Shown in pieces: positions 34,139 through 43,066 of a stretch of DNA of 64,000 nucleotides (its first letter is position 1; each line of letters starts with the position of its first letter). The position numbers and the translations under genes are program-made. The notes below the pieces were generated by a model, which saw only the letters and a program-made list of their open reading frames with translations, ran no database searches and was not told where the DNA came from. Source of the DNA: Streptomyces plumbidurans (GTDB lineage: Bacteria; Actinomycetota; Actinomycetes; Streptomycetales; Streptomycetaceae); contig NZ_JAFJSY010000054.1 in the NCBI RefSeq assembly GCF_019857225.1, positions 1-64,000 of the forward strand, given 5' to 3'.

Positions 34139-35602
34139 ATGCCCTTGCGGAGACGAGTACCAGGACTTCTGCTGACCTTGGCCGCGGTGCTGGCGACGGC
34201 CCAGGCGCCTGCCACGGCCGACGGCTCGGACCGTGTCGTGATGCGCTTCGAGACCGAGAAGACCTTCGTCATGTACAACGCGGACGAGGGGGCCTCCGCC
34301 TCGAACGACGACTTCCACGTGCCCGTCTTCGTCGAGCCGAGCAAGGGCGGCACTCCGGCCCGCGATGTGCGGGTGGTCGTGGACGCCTCGGGCCTCAAGG
34401 GCGTGGCCCGGCTCGGCAACAACGACATGTGCAAGGCCGAGGGCCCGGTCTACACCTGCGAGTACGGCGATCTCCAGAACGGCGACGGCGAGAGCTACGA
34501 CCCGCTGGTCCTCCTCGGCGTGGACGGCGCCGAACCGGGGGACAGCGGCACGGTGACCTACACCGCGACCGCCGACAACGCGCCCACGATCACCGGCACC
34601 ACTCGGATGACCGTCGGCGGCCCCACCCTGTCCGCGTCGGGCCGGGACAAGGACGTGAGTGGACTGGCACCGGGGAAGTCCGCGCAGGTGACCCCCTCGT
34701 TGTCCAACAACACCCGCTTTCCGGCGACGAAAGGCGTGGCCCTGCAGGTGAACGTCACGGAGGGCCTCACCCTGAACACCCGGTACAGCAACTGCTACTA
34801 CGCCGACCAGTCGCCCACATCCGCCTGGTGCACGTTCCGGACGGCGGTGGCTCCGCGTGCCGCGTACCGCACGCGCGCACCGCTGACGTACACGGTCACC
34901 GCCCCGAAAACCCTGTCCGGCGAGGTGACGTACACCTGGTCGTCGGCCCCGCACCGGCCCGCCGGCCACACCAGGCGCGGCACGGGTGCCCCGCTCACTC
35001 TGGTCCGCACGGCCGCGCACCAGGGCTCCGACGCCGGCGGCGGCAGGGTCCGGGTCACGACCACCGTGCAGGCGGACTACGAGCCGGTCACCGGGACCGT
35101 CCGGGGCCGGGTCGGCGACACAGTGGGCGTCAAGCTCGGCGTACGGCGGCTCGGCCCCGGCAACCCGAACGGTGACATGGGCCGTTTCGAGGTGATACCT
35201 CCGGAGGGCACCACGGTGACCTCCGTCCCCTTCTCTTTCGAGGGCGACCCCGGCAAGTGGGCCTGCGAGCGCCCCGCGACCTCCGGCGGAGCGTTCGTCT
35301 GCGATCTCAACAGGGACATGTTCTGGCCCGGGTCCGACGGGACGACCACGGTCGAGTTCCGCTTCCGCATCGACCGGCGGGTGCCGGGTGCGAAGGGCAC
35401 CATCCGCGTCCACAACCCCTTCGACCGCACCCCCGGAAACGACCTCGCGGTCATCCCCTTGAAGGCGTCCCCGGCACCGCTGTACCGCAGGCCCGCCGTC
35501 CTGGTTCCGGCGGCTCTCACGGTCGTGGCGGTATTGGGCGGGGTGGTGCTGTACCGCCGCCGCGGTCGGCGACGCGTTCGCTACGCCCCGGTCGCCAGAT
35601 GA
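34139..35602 (+). CDS. Secreted surface protein with C-terminal membrane anchor
   Basis: A 487-residue protein. Residues 1-27 form a signal peptide (MPLRRRVPGLLLTLAAVLATAQAPATA). The body consists of repeated beta-sandwich-like segments (DNAPTITGTTRMTVGGP, TVQADYEPVTGTVRGRVGDTVGVKLGVRRLG) with paired Cys (CKAEGPVYTCEYG, CYYADQ...WCTF, CERP...FVCDL). The C-terminus is a hydrophobic helix (PAVLVPAALTVVAVLGGVVLYRR) and a basic tail, so it stays in the membrane with its bulk outside. No LPXTG motif. Its end overlaps the converging Gfo/Idh gene by 22 nt. Confidence 0.8.
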   Translation: MPLRRRVPGLLLTLAAVLATAQAPATADGSDRVVMRFETEKTFVMYNADEGASASNDDFHVPVFVEPSKGGTPARDVRVVVDASGLKGVARLGNNDMCKAEGPVYTCEYGDLQNGDGESYDPLVLLGVDGAEPGDSGTVTYTATADNAPTITGTTRMTVGGPTLSASGRDKDVSGLAPGKSAQVTPSLSNNTRFPATKGVALQVNVTEGLTLNTRYSNCYYADQSPTSAWCTFRTAVAPRAAYRTRAPLTYTVTAPKTLSGEVTYTWSSAPHRPAGHTRRGTGAPLTLVRTAAHQGSDAGGGRVRVTTTVQADYEPVTGTVRGRVGDTVGVKLGVRRLGPGNPNGDMGRFEVIPPEGTTVTSVPFSFEGDPGKWACERPATSGGAFVCDLNRDMFWPGSDGTTTVEFRFRIDRRVPGAKGTIRVHNPFDRTPGNDLAVIPLKASPAPLYRRPAVLVPAALTVVAVLGGVVLYRRRGRRRVRYAPVAR

Positions 35603-36474
35603 ATGAGTCGTTGCAGATACAGCCCGCGTGCCGCGTCGAGACCAGTCGACTGGTGGGTGCGTACGGCGGTGGCGAAGGCGTGGCGCAAGATCGGCCAGCA
35701 CTCCTCGTGGTCGATGTCGGCGGTGTCGTAGACCAACGGAGCGTCGCTGCCGAAGAGTTCGATGCGGGTGACGGCTCGGGGCACGGTGACGGATCCTGAG
35801 AGGGAGGCCTGGCTGACTGCTCCGTTGTCGTGTTCGCAGCTGAGCTCGATCCAGCGCCGGGAGTCGCCGGTGCTGCGGATGGATGTGATGGGGCCGGCGG
35901 CGGAGTCGAGCAGGTCGAGCAGATGCGGCCCGAGGTCCAGGAGTGCTCCGTGTTCCAGGCGCCAGCCGGTGGCGAAGTCGCCGCCGAGGAAGGCGCCGTG
36001 GAGGTAGCAGGAGCGGGCGCCGGTGATGTCGCGGGTGGCGGCGGCTTCGAGGAAGGCGTCGGTGATCGGGTGATAGCGCTTGGTGAGGACCAGTTGGGAG
36101 ACCACGCCCGCGGATTGGACTGCGTCGGCGACGCGTTGGGCCGAGGCCAGGTCGGGTCCGAGGGGCTTTTCCAGGAGCAGCGCCTTGCCTCGTCGCGCTG
36201 CGAGGGGCGCCAGTCGGGCCTGTACCGAGGGCGGTACGGCGAAGGCGACTGCCTCGCATCGGTCGAGGAGTTCGTCGAAGGAGGCGGCCGCGTGCGTTGA
36301 GTGCAGTGAGGCGAGTTCGTCGGCTGCTTCGGGGCGTCGGGCCCACACGGCTGCGAGGCGGGTTTCGGGGCCGGCGGCGAGCATGCGGGCGTGCATGGCT
36401 CGGGCCCAGGGGCCGGCGCCCACGAGGCCTACGTCGACGGGTTGGTACGACCAGGGAGAGGCTGCGCTGTTCAC
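35581..36474 (-). CDS. Gfo/Idh/MocA family oxidoreductase
   Basis: A 297-residue NAD(P)-dependent sugar dehydrogenase-like protein. The Rossmann motif is VGLVGAGPWARAMHARML. The EKP motif is present (LLLEKPLGPDLASAQRVADAV), including the Lys used in catalysis by the family. The C-terminal half is the usual open sheet domain (GWRLEHGALLDLGPHLLDLL with the H-x3-D-like segment). These enzymes oxidise sugar hydroxyls or reduce keto sugars. It precedes the ROK gene by 59 nt on the same strand and probably belongs to the sugar regulon. Confidence 0.88.
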   Translation of the reverse strand: MNSAASPWSYQPVDVGLVGAGPWARAMHARMLAAGPETRLAAVWARRPEAADELASLHSTHAAASFDELLDRCEAVAFAVPPSVQARLAPLAARRGKALLLEKPLGPDLASAQRVADAVQSAGVVSQLVLTKRYHPITDAFLEAAATRDITGARSCYLHGAFLGGDFATGWRLEHGALLDLGPHLLDLLDSAAGPITSIRSTGDSRRWIELSCEHDNGAVSQASLSGSVTVPRAVTRIELFGSDAPLVYDTADIDHEECWPILRHAFATAVRTHQSTGLDAARGLYLQRLIHLATGA

Positions 36475-36533
36475 GGTGTTCCTGTAGGGCTGGGGCGGTG
36501 TGCTCGGTGAACGAGCCTGCAGATGGGGGTTGT

Positions 36534-37736
36534 TCAGAGGGCGAGGCGCGCGAGGCGGGCGTCGGCCAGGGCCGGGGAGTAGAGGAACTCGACGACCATG
36601 GACCCCGCGCCGATGACTCCCGCGTGGTCGCCCAGGCGGGAGGTGACGACCTGCAGGTGTGCGGTGGCTCGGGGGAAGGCACGCTGGTAGAGCAGTTCCC
36701 GCACGCCGGTCATGAAGGGGGCGCCGGAGAGGTCGCCCGCGATCATGAGGACGCCCGGGTTGAGGAGGGTGATGACGGTCACCAGGACTTCGCCGATGCG
36801 GCGCCCCGCCTCACGTGCGAGACGGATGGCGTCGGGATGGCCGTCGCCGAGCAGGCGCTTGACGTCGGACGCGGAGTCGGCGGCGATGCCCAGGGCGGAG
36901 AGTTGTTTCGCCAGCGCGCCGCCGCTGGCGACGGCGGCCAGGCAGCCTTGGGAGCCGCACATGCACAGGGCGTCGGGCTGGTCGTGCAGCCGGATGTGGC
37001 CGATGTCGCCCGCGCCTCCGTCGATACCGCGGTAGACCGTGTCGCCCACCACGACACCGGCGCCGATGCCGGTGGAGACCTTCACCAGGACGAACGCGGT
37101 GCAGTCGCGGTGGTTGGCCTGGTGCTCGGCCAGCGCCATGAGATTGGCGTCGTTGTCCACGAAGACGGGGACGGGTCCGCCCTCCACGTCGGCGTGCACG
37201 TGGTCGGCGTACGCCCTCTGCATCCGTTCGCGGACGGGGTACCGGTCCCAGCCGGGCATGATCGGCGGTTCCACGACCTGGCCGGTGGTGTAGTCCACGG
37301 GCCCGGGCACGGACAGGCCGATGCCGCGGACGTGTCCGGCGTCGGTGCCCGCGGCCGTGATCAACTCGGGGAACCAGCCGGCCAGTTCGTCCAGCACCTG
37401 GTCAGGTCCCTCGCTGATCCGCAGCGGTCCGGTCTGTTCGGCGAGGATCGTGCCGGCCAGGTCCAGGACGGCCGCGCGGGCGTAGCGGGTCTCGAGGTCG
37501 ACGGCGATGACCGAGGCGTGTGTGGGGTCGAAGAGGATCTGCTGGGAGGGCCGGCCGCCGGTGGACGAGCCGGTGGACTCCTTGAGCCAACCCGCCCGGT
37601 TGAGGAGGTTGAGCCGTTGACCGATGGTCGACCGGGACAGGCCCGTGGCCTGCTGGAGATCGGCGCGGGTGTTGGCGCGGCCGCTGCGGATGAGCTGCAG
37701 CAGCTCGCCCGCGCTCGACTGGTTCGGCGTCAGCAT
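36534..37736 (-). CDS. ROK family transcriptional repressor
   Basis: A 400-residue regulator; start ATG 37736 behind GGGGGA. The N-terminal winged helix covers residues 5-60 (NQSSAGELLQLIRSGRANTRADLQQATGLSRSTIGQRLNLLNRAGWLKE). The ROK sugar-kinase-like part follows, with FVDNDANLMALAEHQ and the zinc motif HDQPDALCMCGSQGCLAA. ROK repressors sense sugars and control uptake operons. It lies directly downstream of the ABC transporter genes, so it probably represses them and the divergent catabolic operon. Confidence 0.92.
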   Translation of the reverse strand: MLTPNQSSAGELLQLIRSGRANTRADLQQATGLSRSTIGQRLNLLNRAGWLKESTGSSTGGRPSQQILFDPTHASVIAVDLETRYARAAVLDLAGTILAEQTGPLRISEGPDQVLDELAGWFPELITAAGTDAGHVRGIGLSVPGPVDYTTGQVVEPPIMPGWDRYPVRERMQRAYADHVHADVEGGPVPVFVDNDANLMALAEHQANHRDCTAFVLVKVSTGIGAGVVVGDTVYRGIDGGAGDIGHIRLHDQPDALCMCGSQGCLAAVASGGALAKQLSALGIAADSASDVKRLLGDGHPDAIRLAREAGRRIGEVLVTVITLLNPGVLMIAGDLSGAPFMTGVRELLYQRAFPRATAHLQVVTSRLGDHAGVIGAGSMVVEFLYSPALADARLARLAL

Positions 37737-37752
37737 CACATTCCCCCGGTTG

Positions 37753-38619
37753 TCAGCTCTTGTCGGCACCGCTGGTCAGACCTTCGGTGAGCAGGCGTTC
37801 GGCCGCGAAGAACAGAAGTACCACGGGGATCGTCAGCACCACGGAGCCGGCCATCAGGACCGTCTTGGGTACCTCCACACCGTTGGACAACTGGGCGAGG
37901 CCGAGTGACACCGTCCACTTGTCCGGGTCCGCGGCAAGGAAGAGGAGCGCGAAGAGGAACTCGTTCCAGGCGATCATGAAGACGTAGAGGCCGGTGGCCA
38001 TGAGGGAGGGCAGGGCGAGCGGCAGGATCACCTTGCGGACGGTCTGCAGGCGGCTGCAGCCGTCGAGCGCGGCCGCCTCCTCGATCGTGTAGGGGATGGT
38101 GACGAGGTAGTTCTTCAGCATGTAGATCGACACCGGCACGGTCTGGGCGACGTAGACGATGGCCAGTCCGACCAGGCTGGAGGACAGGTGCAGTTTGGCG
38201 AAGATGACGAACAGCGGGACGGCGAGCAGGGTCGCCGGGAAGAGGTAGACGGCGAGGAAGAGCGCGCTGACCTGCCGGTGGCCGAAGAACTTCAGCCGGC
38301 TGATGGCGTAGGCGCCGGGCACCGCGGCCAGCAGGGTCAGGGCGACCGTGCCGAGGGACACCAGCGCGGAGTTGAGCAGGAACTTCAGGAAACCCTGGCC
38401 GCCGGCGTCGGTGGAGCGCAGGACGTCGCGGTAGGTGGACAGGGTGAAGTCCTTGGTCGACACCCACAGTGAGCCGGGGTCGAGCAGCAGCGCGTCGATG
38501 GGCTTCAGCGACAGCAGCAGCATGTAGTAGAAGGGCAGCAGGGTGATCACCGCGAGGAAGGCGATGACGACCCAGCGCAGTACACCGAAGAGGCGGTCCT
38601 CGAACTGAGCGCGCGTCAT
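37753..38619 (-). CDS. Carbohydrate ABC transporter permease (MalG type)
   Basis: A 288-residue inner-membrane subunit with six segments. The EAA loop reads YTIEEAAALDGCSRLQTVRKVILPLALP, which docks the ATPase. The first segment and DFTLSTYRDVLR are typical of MalG-like permeases. Its ATG overlaps the stop of the partner permease (ATGA). No ATPase gene is in the window, so a shared MsiK-type ATPase elsewhere is likely, as in other Streptomyces sugar importers. Confidence 0.93.
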   Translation of the reverse strand: MTRAQFEDRLFGVLRWVVIAFLAVITLLPFYYMLLLSLKPIDALLLDPGSLWVSTKDFTLSTYRDVLRSTDAGGQGFLKFLLNSALVSLGTVALTLLAAVPGAYAISRLKFFGHRQVSALFLAVYLFPATLLAVPLFVIFAKLHLSSSLVGLAIVYVAQTVPVSIYMLKNYLVTIPYTIEEAAALDGCSRLQTVRKVILPLALPSLMATGLYVFMIAWNEFLFALLFLAADPDKWTVSLGLAQLSNGVEVPKTVLMAGSVVLTIPVVLLFFAAERLLTEGLTSGADKS

Positions 38620-39638
38620 CAGGACTCCTCCTGGACCTTGTTGGCGAAGAACTTGAAGTAGAAGCCCAGCAGGATCATCAGCGAGACGGCCAGGACCAGG
38701 GCCTGTGCGGCGGCCGCGCCCACGTCGTAGCGGGCGGTGAGGAAGTCGTAGACCCGTACGGCCGCGACGTCGGTACCGGCGCCGCCGCCGGTGAGCAGGT
38801 AGACGTCGTCGAACTTGTTGAAGGTCATGATGAACCGCAGCACGCACAACAGGGCCAAGACGGGCATCAGTTGGGGCAGCAGGATGTGTCGGAAGCGCTG
38901 GGTGGGGGTGGCGCCGTCGACGAGGGCGGCCTCCTCGAGGCCGTCGGGAACGGCCTGCAGCCGGGCGAGGATGAACAGGAAGGCGAAGGGGAAGTAGCGC
39001 CAGCACTCGAAGGCGATGACGGTCAGCAGGGCGAGCGGGATCTCGAAGTGCACGCCGAGCAGGCCGACTTCGTACTCCCGCGTGGACAGGAAGGCGATGG
39101 GGTCGTCCCAGCCGAACAGGCGGCGGCCCCAGTCGTTGACCACGCCGTACTGAGGGCTGAGGGCGACCTCCCAGACGAAGGCGACGGCGACGACGGGAGC
39201 GACGTAGGGCAGCAGCATCGCGGCGCGCAGCAGACCGCGGCCCTTGAAGGGCTTGCGCAGGGCCAGTGCGGCGATCAGGCCGAGGATGACGGAGCCGAAG
39301 GTGCCGCCCGCGGTGTAGAGGAGCGTGGTGGTCAGGCTCTGCCAGAAGCCGGCCGAGCCGAAGACCTGGGTGAAGTTGTCCAGGGTCCAGTTGCCGAACA
39401 GGCCCATGCCCTGGATGTCGACCAGTTTGGCGTGCTGGAAGGCGAGCAGGACGGTCCAGGCGATGGGCAGGATCACCACCACGAGGACCACGACGAACGT
39501 GGGGGAGACGAACGCCAGGCCCGCGCGGTTGGCGCGGCGGCCCGCGGTCATCGGTCGGCGCCCGCGGCGGGCGGGCCGGTTTGCGGACCCGGTGCTGGTG
39601 TCCCGGCGCTCGGGCGCGCCGGTCGGTGCTGTTGTCAT
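38619..39638 (-). CDS. Carbohydrate ABC transporter permease (MalF type)
   Basis: A 339-residue permease started at ATG 39638, 31 nt after the binding-protein gene. About 35 basic residues precede the first membrane segment (LAFVSPTFVVVLVVVILPIAWTVLLAF). The EAA loop is PDGLEEAALVDGATPTQRFRHILLPQLMP. It would form the channel with the MalG-type subunit. Confidence 0.93.
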   Translation of the reverse strand: MTTAPTGAPERRDTSTGSANRPARRGRRPMTAGRRANRAGLAFVSPTFVVVLVVVILPIAWTVLLAFQHAKLVDIQGMGLFGNWTLDNFTQVFGSAGFWQSLTTTLLYTAGGTFGSVILGLIAALALRKPFKGRGLLRAAMLLPYVAPVVAVAFVWEVALSPQYGVVNDWGRRLFGWDDPIAFLSTREYEVGLLGVHFEIPLALLTVIAFECWRYFPFAFLFILARLQAVPDGLEEAALVDGATPTQRFRHILLPQLMPVLALLCVLRFIMTFNKFDDVYLLTGGGAGTDVAAVRVYDFLTARYDVGAAAAQALVLAVSLMILLGFYFKFFANKVQEES

Positions 39639-39669
39639 GAGTGGGCCTTTGTGACGTGCATGCGGGCGG

Positions 39670-41073
39670 CTACTGGAGGGACTTCTGCAGGGCGGCGACA
39701 TCGTCGTCAGCCTGGCGGGCCGCGTCGGACGGGGAGGTCTGCCCGCTGGTCATGGCGCCGATGGCCTTGGGCACGGGCAGTTCGCCGTTGGTGGCGCCGA
39801 CGAGCGCTCCCTCGCCCTGCGTGATGCCCCAGCGCCGCATGTGGCTGACGCCGGCCGCGAGCTGGTTGAGCAGACTCGGCGGGTACACCTGGTCGAAGGG
39901 CTTCTTGGTGTCGACGCCGATCGTGCTGTGGCGCCAGGCGTCCAGGTAGCGCCGGGGTTGTGCGGCGGTGCCGTTGCGGACGGGGATCTTGCCCTCGGGG
40001 GCCATGCCGAACCAGGACTCGTAGCCCGTGCCCATCATGTACTCGATGAACTTGCGGGAGGCCGCGGTCTCGGCCGTCTTCGTGGTCACCCAGGAGGTGA
40101 TCTCGCCGAACTGGGCCGGTTCCGCGGCGTCGGGGCCCTTCATCGCGGTGACGATGCCGCTGTGGTCCGACAGGTAGCGCGGGTCCTTCTTGCACTGCGG
40201 GCAGCTGGGCAGCGCGTCCTTGCGCAGTCCGGCGAGCTCGTCCAGCAGGAACGAGGACCAGATGATCATTGAGGACTGCCCGGCGAAGTAGGTGGCGCGG
40301 GTGGAGTCCACGGTCTGGGTACCGGCGGCTCCGTAGGTGCGGGCGAGCTTGTCGTAGGTGGAGAACGCCGTCCGGCACTGGGGCGAGTCCAGGGCGACCT
40401 GGTGCCGGTCGTCGACGAGTTGGCAGTTGTTCGCGAGGGCGAGGCTCTCGAAGCTCTGCGAGGTGAAGACGTCACTGGGGTCGGTGGCCGCCGACATGCC
40501 GTACCGGCCCTGGGCGGTGAGTGCCTTGGCCGCGGCGGTCGCCCTGGCGTAGGTGTCGGGAACCGGCAGATGCTTCTGGTCGAGCTGGTCCTTGCGGTAC
40601 ACCAGCAGCTGCAGCCAGGCGTCGGACGGCACGCCGAGGCTGGTGCCGCCGTCCGAGGTGAGCTGCAGAGCGTTGGCGTTGAAGGTCCTGCGGCCCAGCT
40701 CGCCGATGATCTGCCGCGGGATCGTGGTGTTGAGCAGGCCGTTGCTGTACATCTGCCAGACCTGGCCCATGGGGGCGGCGCCGATGACGTCGGGGAGTGT
40801 GCCCGACGCGGCGGCCGACATGATCAGTTGGGGCATCTGGCCCTCGTCGACCCCGACGAGGTGGACCTTGATGCCGGTCTTCTTCTCGAACCCCTTGATG
40901 ATCTTCTGAGTGACCGCGACGCGGTCCGGAAGGTTCTCCTGGGACCAGACGGTGATCTCCTTGTCCGGTTTTCCCGGTCCCGTGCTGCTGGAGCAGCCCG
41001 AGAGCAGCCCCGCTGTCAGGGCTGCGGTGATGCCCACCGCGATCGCGCTTGATCGCCGGCTCCTGGTGCGCAT
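39670..41073 (-). CDS. Extracellular sugar-binding lipoprotein (ABC importer)
   Basis: A 467-residue binding protein; ATG 41073 has GAGGA upstream. The lipobox LLSGC places the lipid on Cys27. The mature protein opens KEITVWSQENLPDRVAVTQKIIKGFEKKTGIKVHLVGV, the fold start of solute-binding family 1, with TSWVTTKTAETAASRKFIEYMM near the end. It captures an oligosaccharide outside the membrane and delivers it to the two permeases downstream. Ligand unknown. Confidence 0.93.
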   Translation of the reverse strand: MRTRSRRSSAIAVGITAALTAGLLSGCSSSTGPGKPDKEITVWSQENLPDRVAVTQKIIKGFEKKTGIKVHLVGVDEGQMPQLIMSAAASGTLPDVIGAAPMGQVWQMYSNGLLNTTIPRQIIGELGRRTFNANALQLTSDGGTSLGVPSDAWLQLLVYRKDQLDQKHLPVPDTYARATAAAKALTAQGRYGMSAATDPSDVFTSQSFESLALANNCQLVDDRHQVALDSPQCRTAFSTYDKLARTYGAAGTQTVDSTRATYFAGQSSMIIWSSFLLDELAGLRKDALPSCPQCKKDPRYLSDHSGIVTAMKGPDAAEPAQFGEITSWVTTKTAETAASRKFIEYMMGTGYESWFGMAPEGKIPVRNGTAAQPRRYLDAWRHSTIGVDTKKPFDQVYPPSLLNQLAAGVSHMRRWGITQGEGALVGATNGELPVPKAIGAMTSGQTSPSDAARQADDDVAALQKSLQ

Positions 41074-41129
41074 TGCATGTCCTCGTTCCGACTTACGTCT
41101 ACTGCGCACGCATCTCAGCATCACTTTTG

Positions 41130-41161
41130 CTTGTTGACAAGACATAAGTTGCAGATATTGT
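41130..41161. promoter_or_regulatory. Divergent control region with inverted repeat and promoter
   Basis: CTTGT-TG-ACAAG (41130-41141) is an inverted repeat overlapping TTGACA (41134-41139), which with TATTGT (41156-41161) makes a rightward promoter at 16-bp spacing. The stretch is AT-rich and sits between the two halves of the sugar regulon, so a ROK operator is plausible. Confidence 0.45.
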
Positions 41162-41198
41162 CGACGCAACCGCACTCGCAACCCTTCCGGAGTCATCC

Positions 41199-42245
41199 GT
41201 GGAACGCGTCGTCCAATTCACCGGCCCCCGCCAGGTGGAGGTAACCGAGCAGGTCGGAGCGGAACTGCCCGCCGGACACCTGAGGGTCCGCACCCGCTAC
41301 TCGGGCATCTCGGCCGGTACCGAACTCACCGCCTACCGCGGCACCAACCCCTACCTGACCCGCACCTGGGACCCCGAGGCGCGGCTGTTCCGCGACGGCG
41401 CCGCCGGCATCCAGTACCCCGTCGCGGGCTGGGGCTACTCGGAGGTCGGCGAGGTCGTCGACATCGCGCCCGACCTGGCCGGCACCCCCGGCCTTCCGGA
41501 CGTGGGCGACCTGGTGTGGGGCATCTGGGGCCACCGCAGCGAGGGCATCGTCCCGGCCGAGCGGATGATCGGCCACACCCTGCCCGCCGGTCTCGAGCCG
41601 CTGGCGGGCGCCTTCGCCCGCGTCGGCGCCATCGCCTACAACGCCGTCCTGGCCGGTGACATCCACCTCGGCGAGGACGTCGCCGTCTTCGGGCAGGGCG
41701 TCATCGGACTGCTCACCACTCGCCTCGCCCAGCTCAACGGCGCCCGGGTCACCGCCGTCGACGCCCTCGACGGCCGACTGGAGACCGCCAAGCACTACGG
41801 CGCGCAGCACACGCTCAACGCCCGCACCGATGCCGTCGCCGAACGCATCCGCGAGGCCACCGGCGGTCTCGGCGCGGACCTGGCCATCGAGATCAGCGGC
41901 GCCTACCCCGCCCTGCACGAGGCGCTGCGCTCGGTCGCCGCCGGCGGCCGCGTCGTGGCCTCCGGCTTCTACCAGGGCGACGGCATCGGCCTGCGCCTCG
42001 GCGACGAGTTCCATCACAACCGCGTCCAGCTCGTGTGCTCACAGATCGGCGGCGTGCCCCCGCAGCTGTCCCACCGCTGGAGCGTGGAACGCCTCCAGCA
42101 GACCTTCCTGCGCCTGGTCGCCGAGGGACAGGTGGACGTCACCGGTCTCGTCAGCCATGTCGTCCCGGTCGCCGAAGCCGCCGACGCCTACGTGCTGCTC
42201 GACGAGCGCCCGGCCGACGCGCTGCAGGTCGTGCTGGAATTCTGA
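41199..42245 (+). CDS. Zinc-type alcohol dehydrogenase-like oxidoreductase
   Basis: A 348-residue MDR-superfamily enzyme. The N-terminal domain has YSGISAGTELTAYRGTNPYL, where the zinc-binding Cys of classical alcohol dehydrogenases is Ser; this is the form seen in BchC-like relatives. The Rossmann part has VAVFGQGVIGLLTTRLAQLNGARVTAVDAL. It probably oxidises a sugar or polyol hydroxyl with NAD(P)+. It is the first gene of the rightward operon and faces the importer genes. Confidence 0.88.
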   Translation: MERVVQFTGPRQVEVTEQVGAELPAGHLRVRTRYSGISAGTELTAYRGTNPYLTRTWDPEARLFRDGAAGIQYPVAGWGYSEVGEVVDIAPDLAGTPGLPDVGDLVWGIWGHRSEGIVPAERMIGHTLPAGLEPLAGAFARVGAIAYNAVLAGDIHLGEDVAVFGQGVIGLLTTRLAQLNGARVTAVDALDGRLETAKHYGAQHTLNARTDAVAERIREATGGLGADLAIEISGAYPALHEALRSVAAGGRVVASGFYQGDGIGLRLGDEFHHNRVQLVCSQIGGVPPQLSHRWSVERLQQTFLRLVAEGQVDVTGLVSHVVPVAEAADAYVLLDERPADALQVVLEF

Positions 42246-42265
42246 ACCTCGAAAGGCACCCTCAC

Positions 42266-43066
42266 ATGCTCAAGACCGCGGCGCAGGAACAACTCCTGCC
42301 CGGAGACACCCTGCAGGCCAAGTGGGAGTTCGCCCAGGAAGCCGGCTACGACGCCATCGAACTGCGCGGCAAGGGCGACCAGCACTTCGCCTCCCGCCTC
42401 GACGAGCTGCGCCAGGCACACAAGGACGGCGTCGTCATGCCCACCGTCTGCGTCGACATGCTGCACTTCTTCGGCGCCTTCGACACCGACCTGCGACGCG
42501 ACGCCATCGACCAGATGAAGTCCCAGCTCACCGTGATCGCCGAGATCGGCGGCCGCGGCGCGCAGACCCCGGCCTCGTACGGCATGTTCTCCCGCCGCCT
42601 GCCACCCTTCGAACCCCCGCGCAGCGAGGCCGAGGACCGCGACGTACTGCTGACCGGTCTCGCCGAACTGGGCGAACACGCCCGCAAGGAAGGCGTCACC
42701 CTCTTCCTGGAGCCCCTCAACCGGTACGAGGACCACATGGTCAACCGCCTGGAGCAGGCCGCCGACCTGATCCGCGCGACCGGCCTCGACTCGATCCGCA
42801 TCGGCATCGACAGCTACCACATGAACATCGAGGAGGCCGACCCCGCGGCCGCGATCCTCGCGCACGCCGACCTCATCGGACACGCCCAGGTCTCCGACTC
42901 CAACCGCTTCCAGCCCGGCGCGGGCCACCTCGACTGGCCCGCCTGGCTCGGCGCCCTGCACACCATCGGCTACGACGGCCACCTCGCCCTCGAATGCCGG
43001 CTGACGGGCGACCCCGTCGAGGCCGTCCGTTCCGTCCCCGCGTTCCTCAAGAGGTCCGGCGCGTGA
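42266..43066 (+). CDS. Sugar phosphate isomerase/epimerase-like TIM barrel
   Basis: A 266-residue xylose-isomerase-like barrel starting at ATG 42266 (GAAAGG upstream), 20 nt after the dehydrogenase. The metal ligands appear in order: Glu in LFLEPLNRYEDHM, Asp/His in GIDSYHMNIEEA, His and Asp in HAQVSDSNRFQPGAGHLDW, and Glu in LALECRL. Family members isomerise or epimerise sugars, and some cleave 3-keto-glycosides. The stop overlaps the next GTG. Confidence 0.88.
   Translation: MLKTAAQEQLLPGDTLQAKWEFAQEAGYDAIELRGKGDQHFASRLDELRQAHKDGVVMPTVCVDMLHFFGAFDTDLRRDAIDQMKSQLTVIAEIGGRGAQTPASYGMFSRRLPPFEPPRSEAEDRDVLLTGLAELGEHARKEGVTLFLEPLNRYEDHMVNRLEQAADLIRATGLDSIRIGIDSYHMNIEEADPAAAILAHADLIGHAQVSDSNRFQPGAGHLDWPAWLGALHTIGYDGHLALECRLTGDPVEAVRSVPAFLKRSGA

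Noticed and set aside
34007-36682. 891-codon minus-strand open frame
   Set aside because: Runs antisense through the surface-protein gene and out of frame through Gfo/Idh; no domain is readable.
41130-41198. Riboswitch or leader RNA before the sugar operon
   Set aside because: No conserved aptamer pattern or terminator/antiterminator pair is visible; the leader is short.
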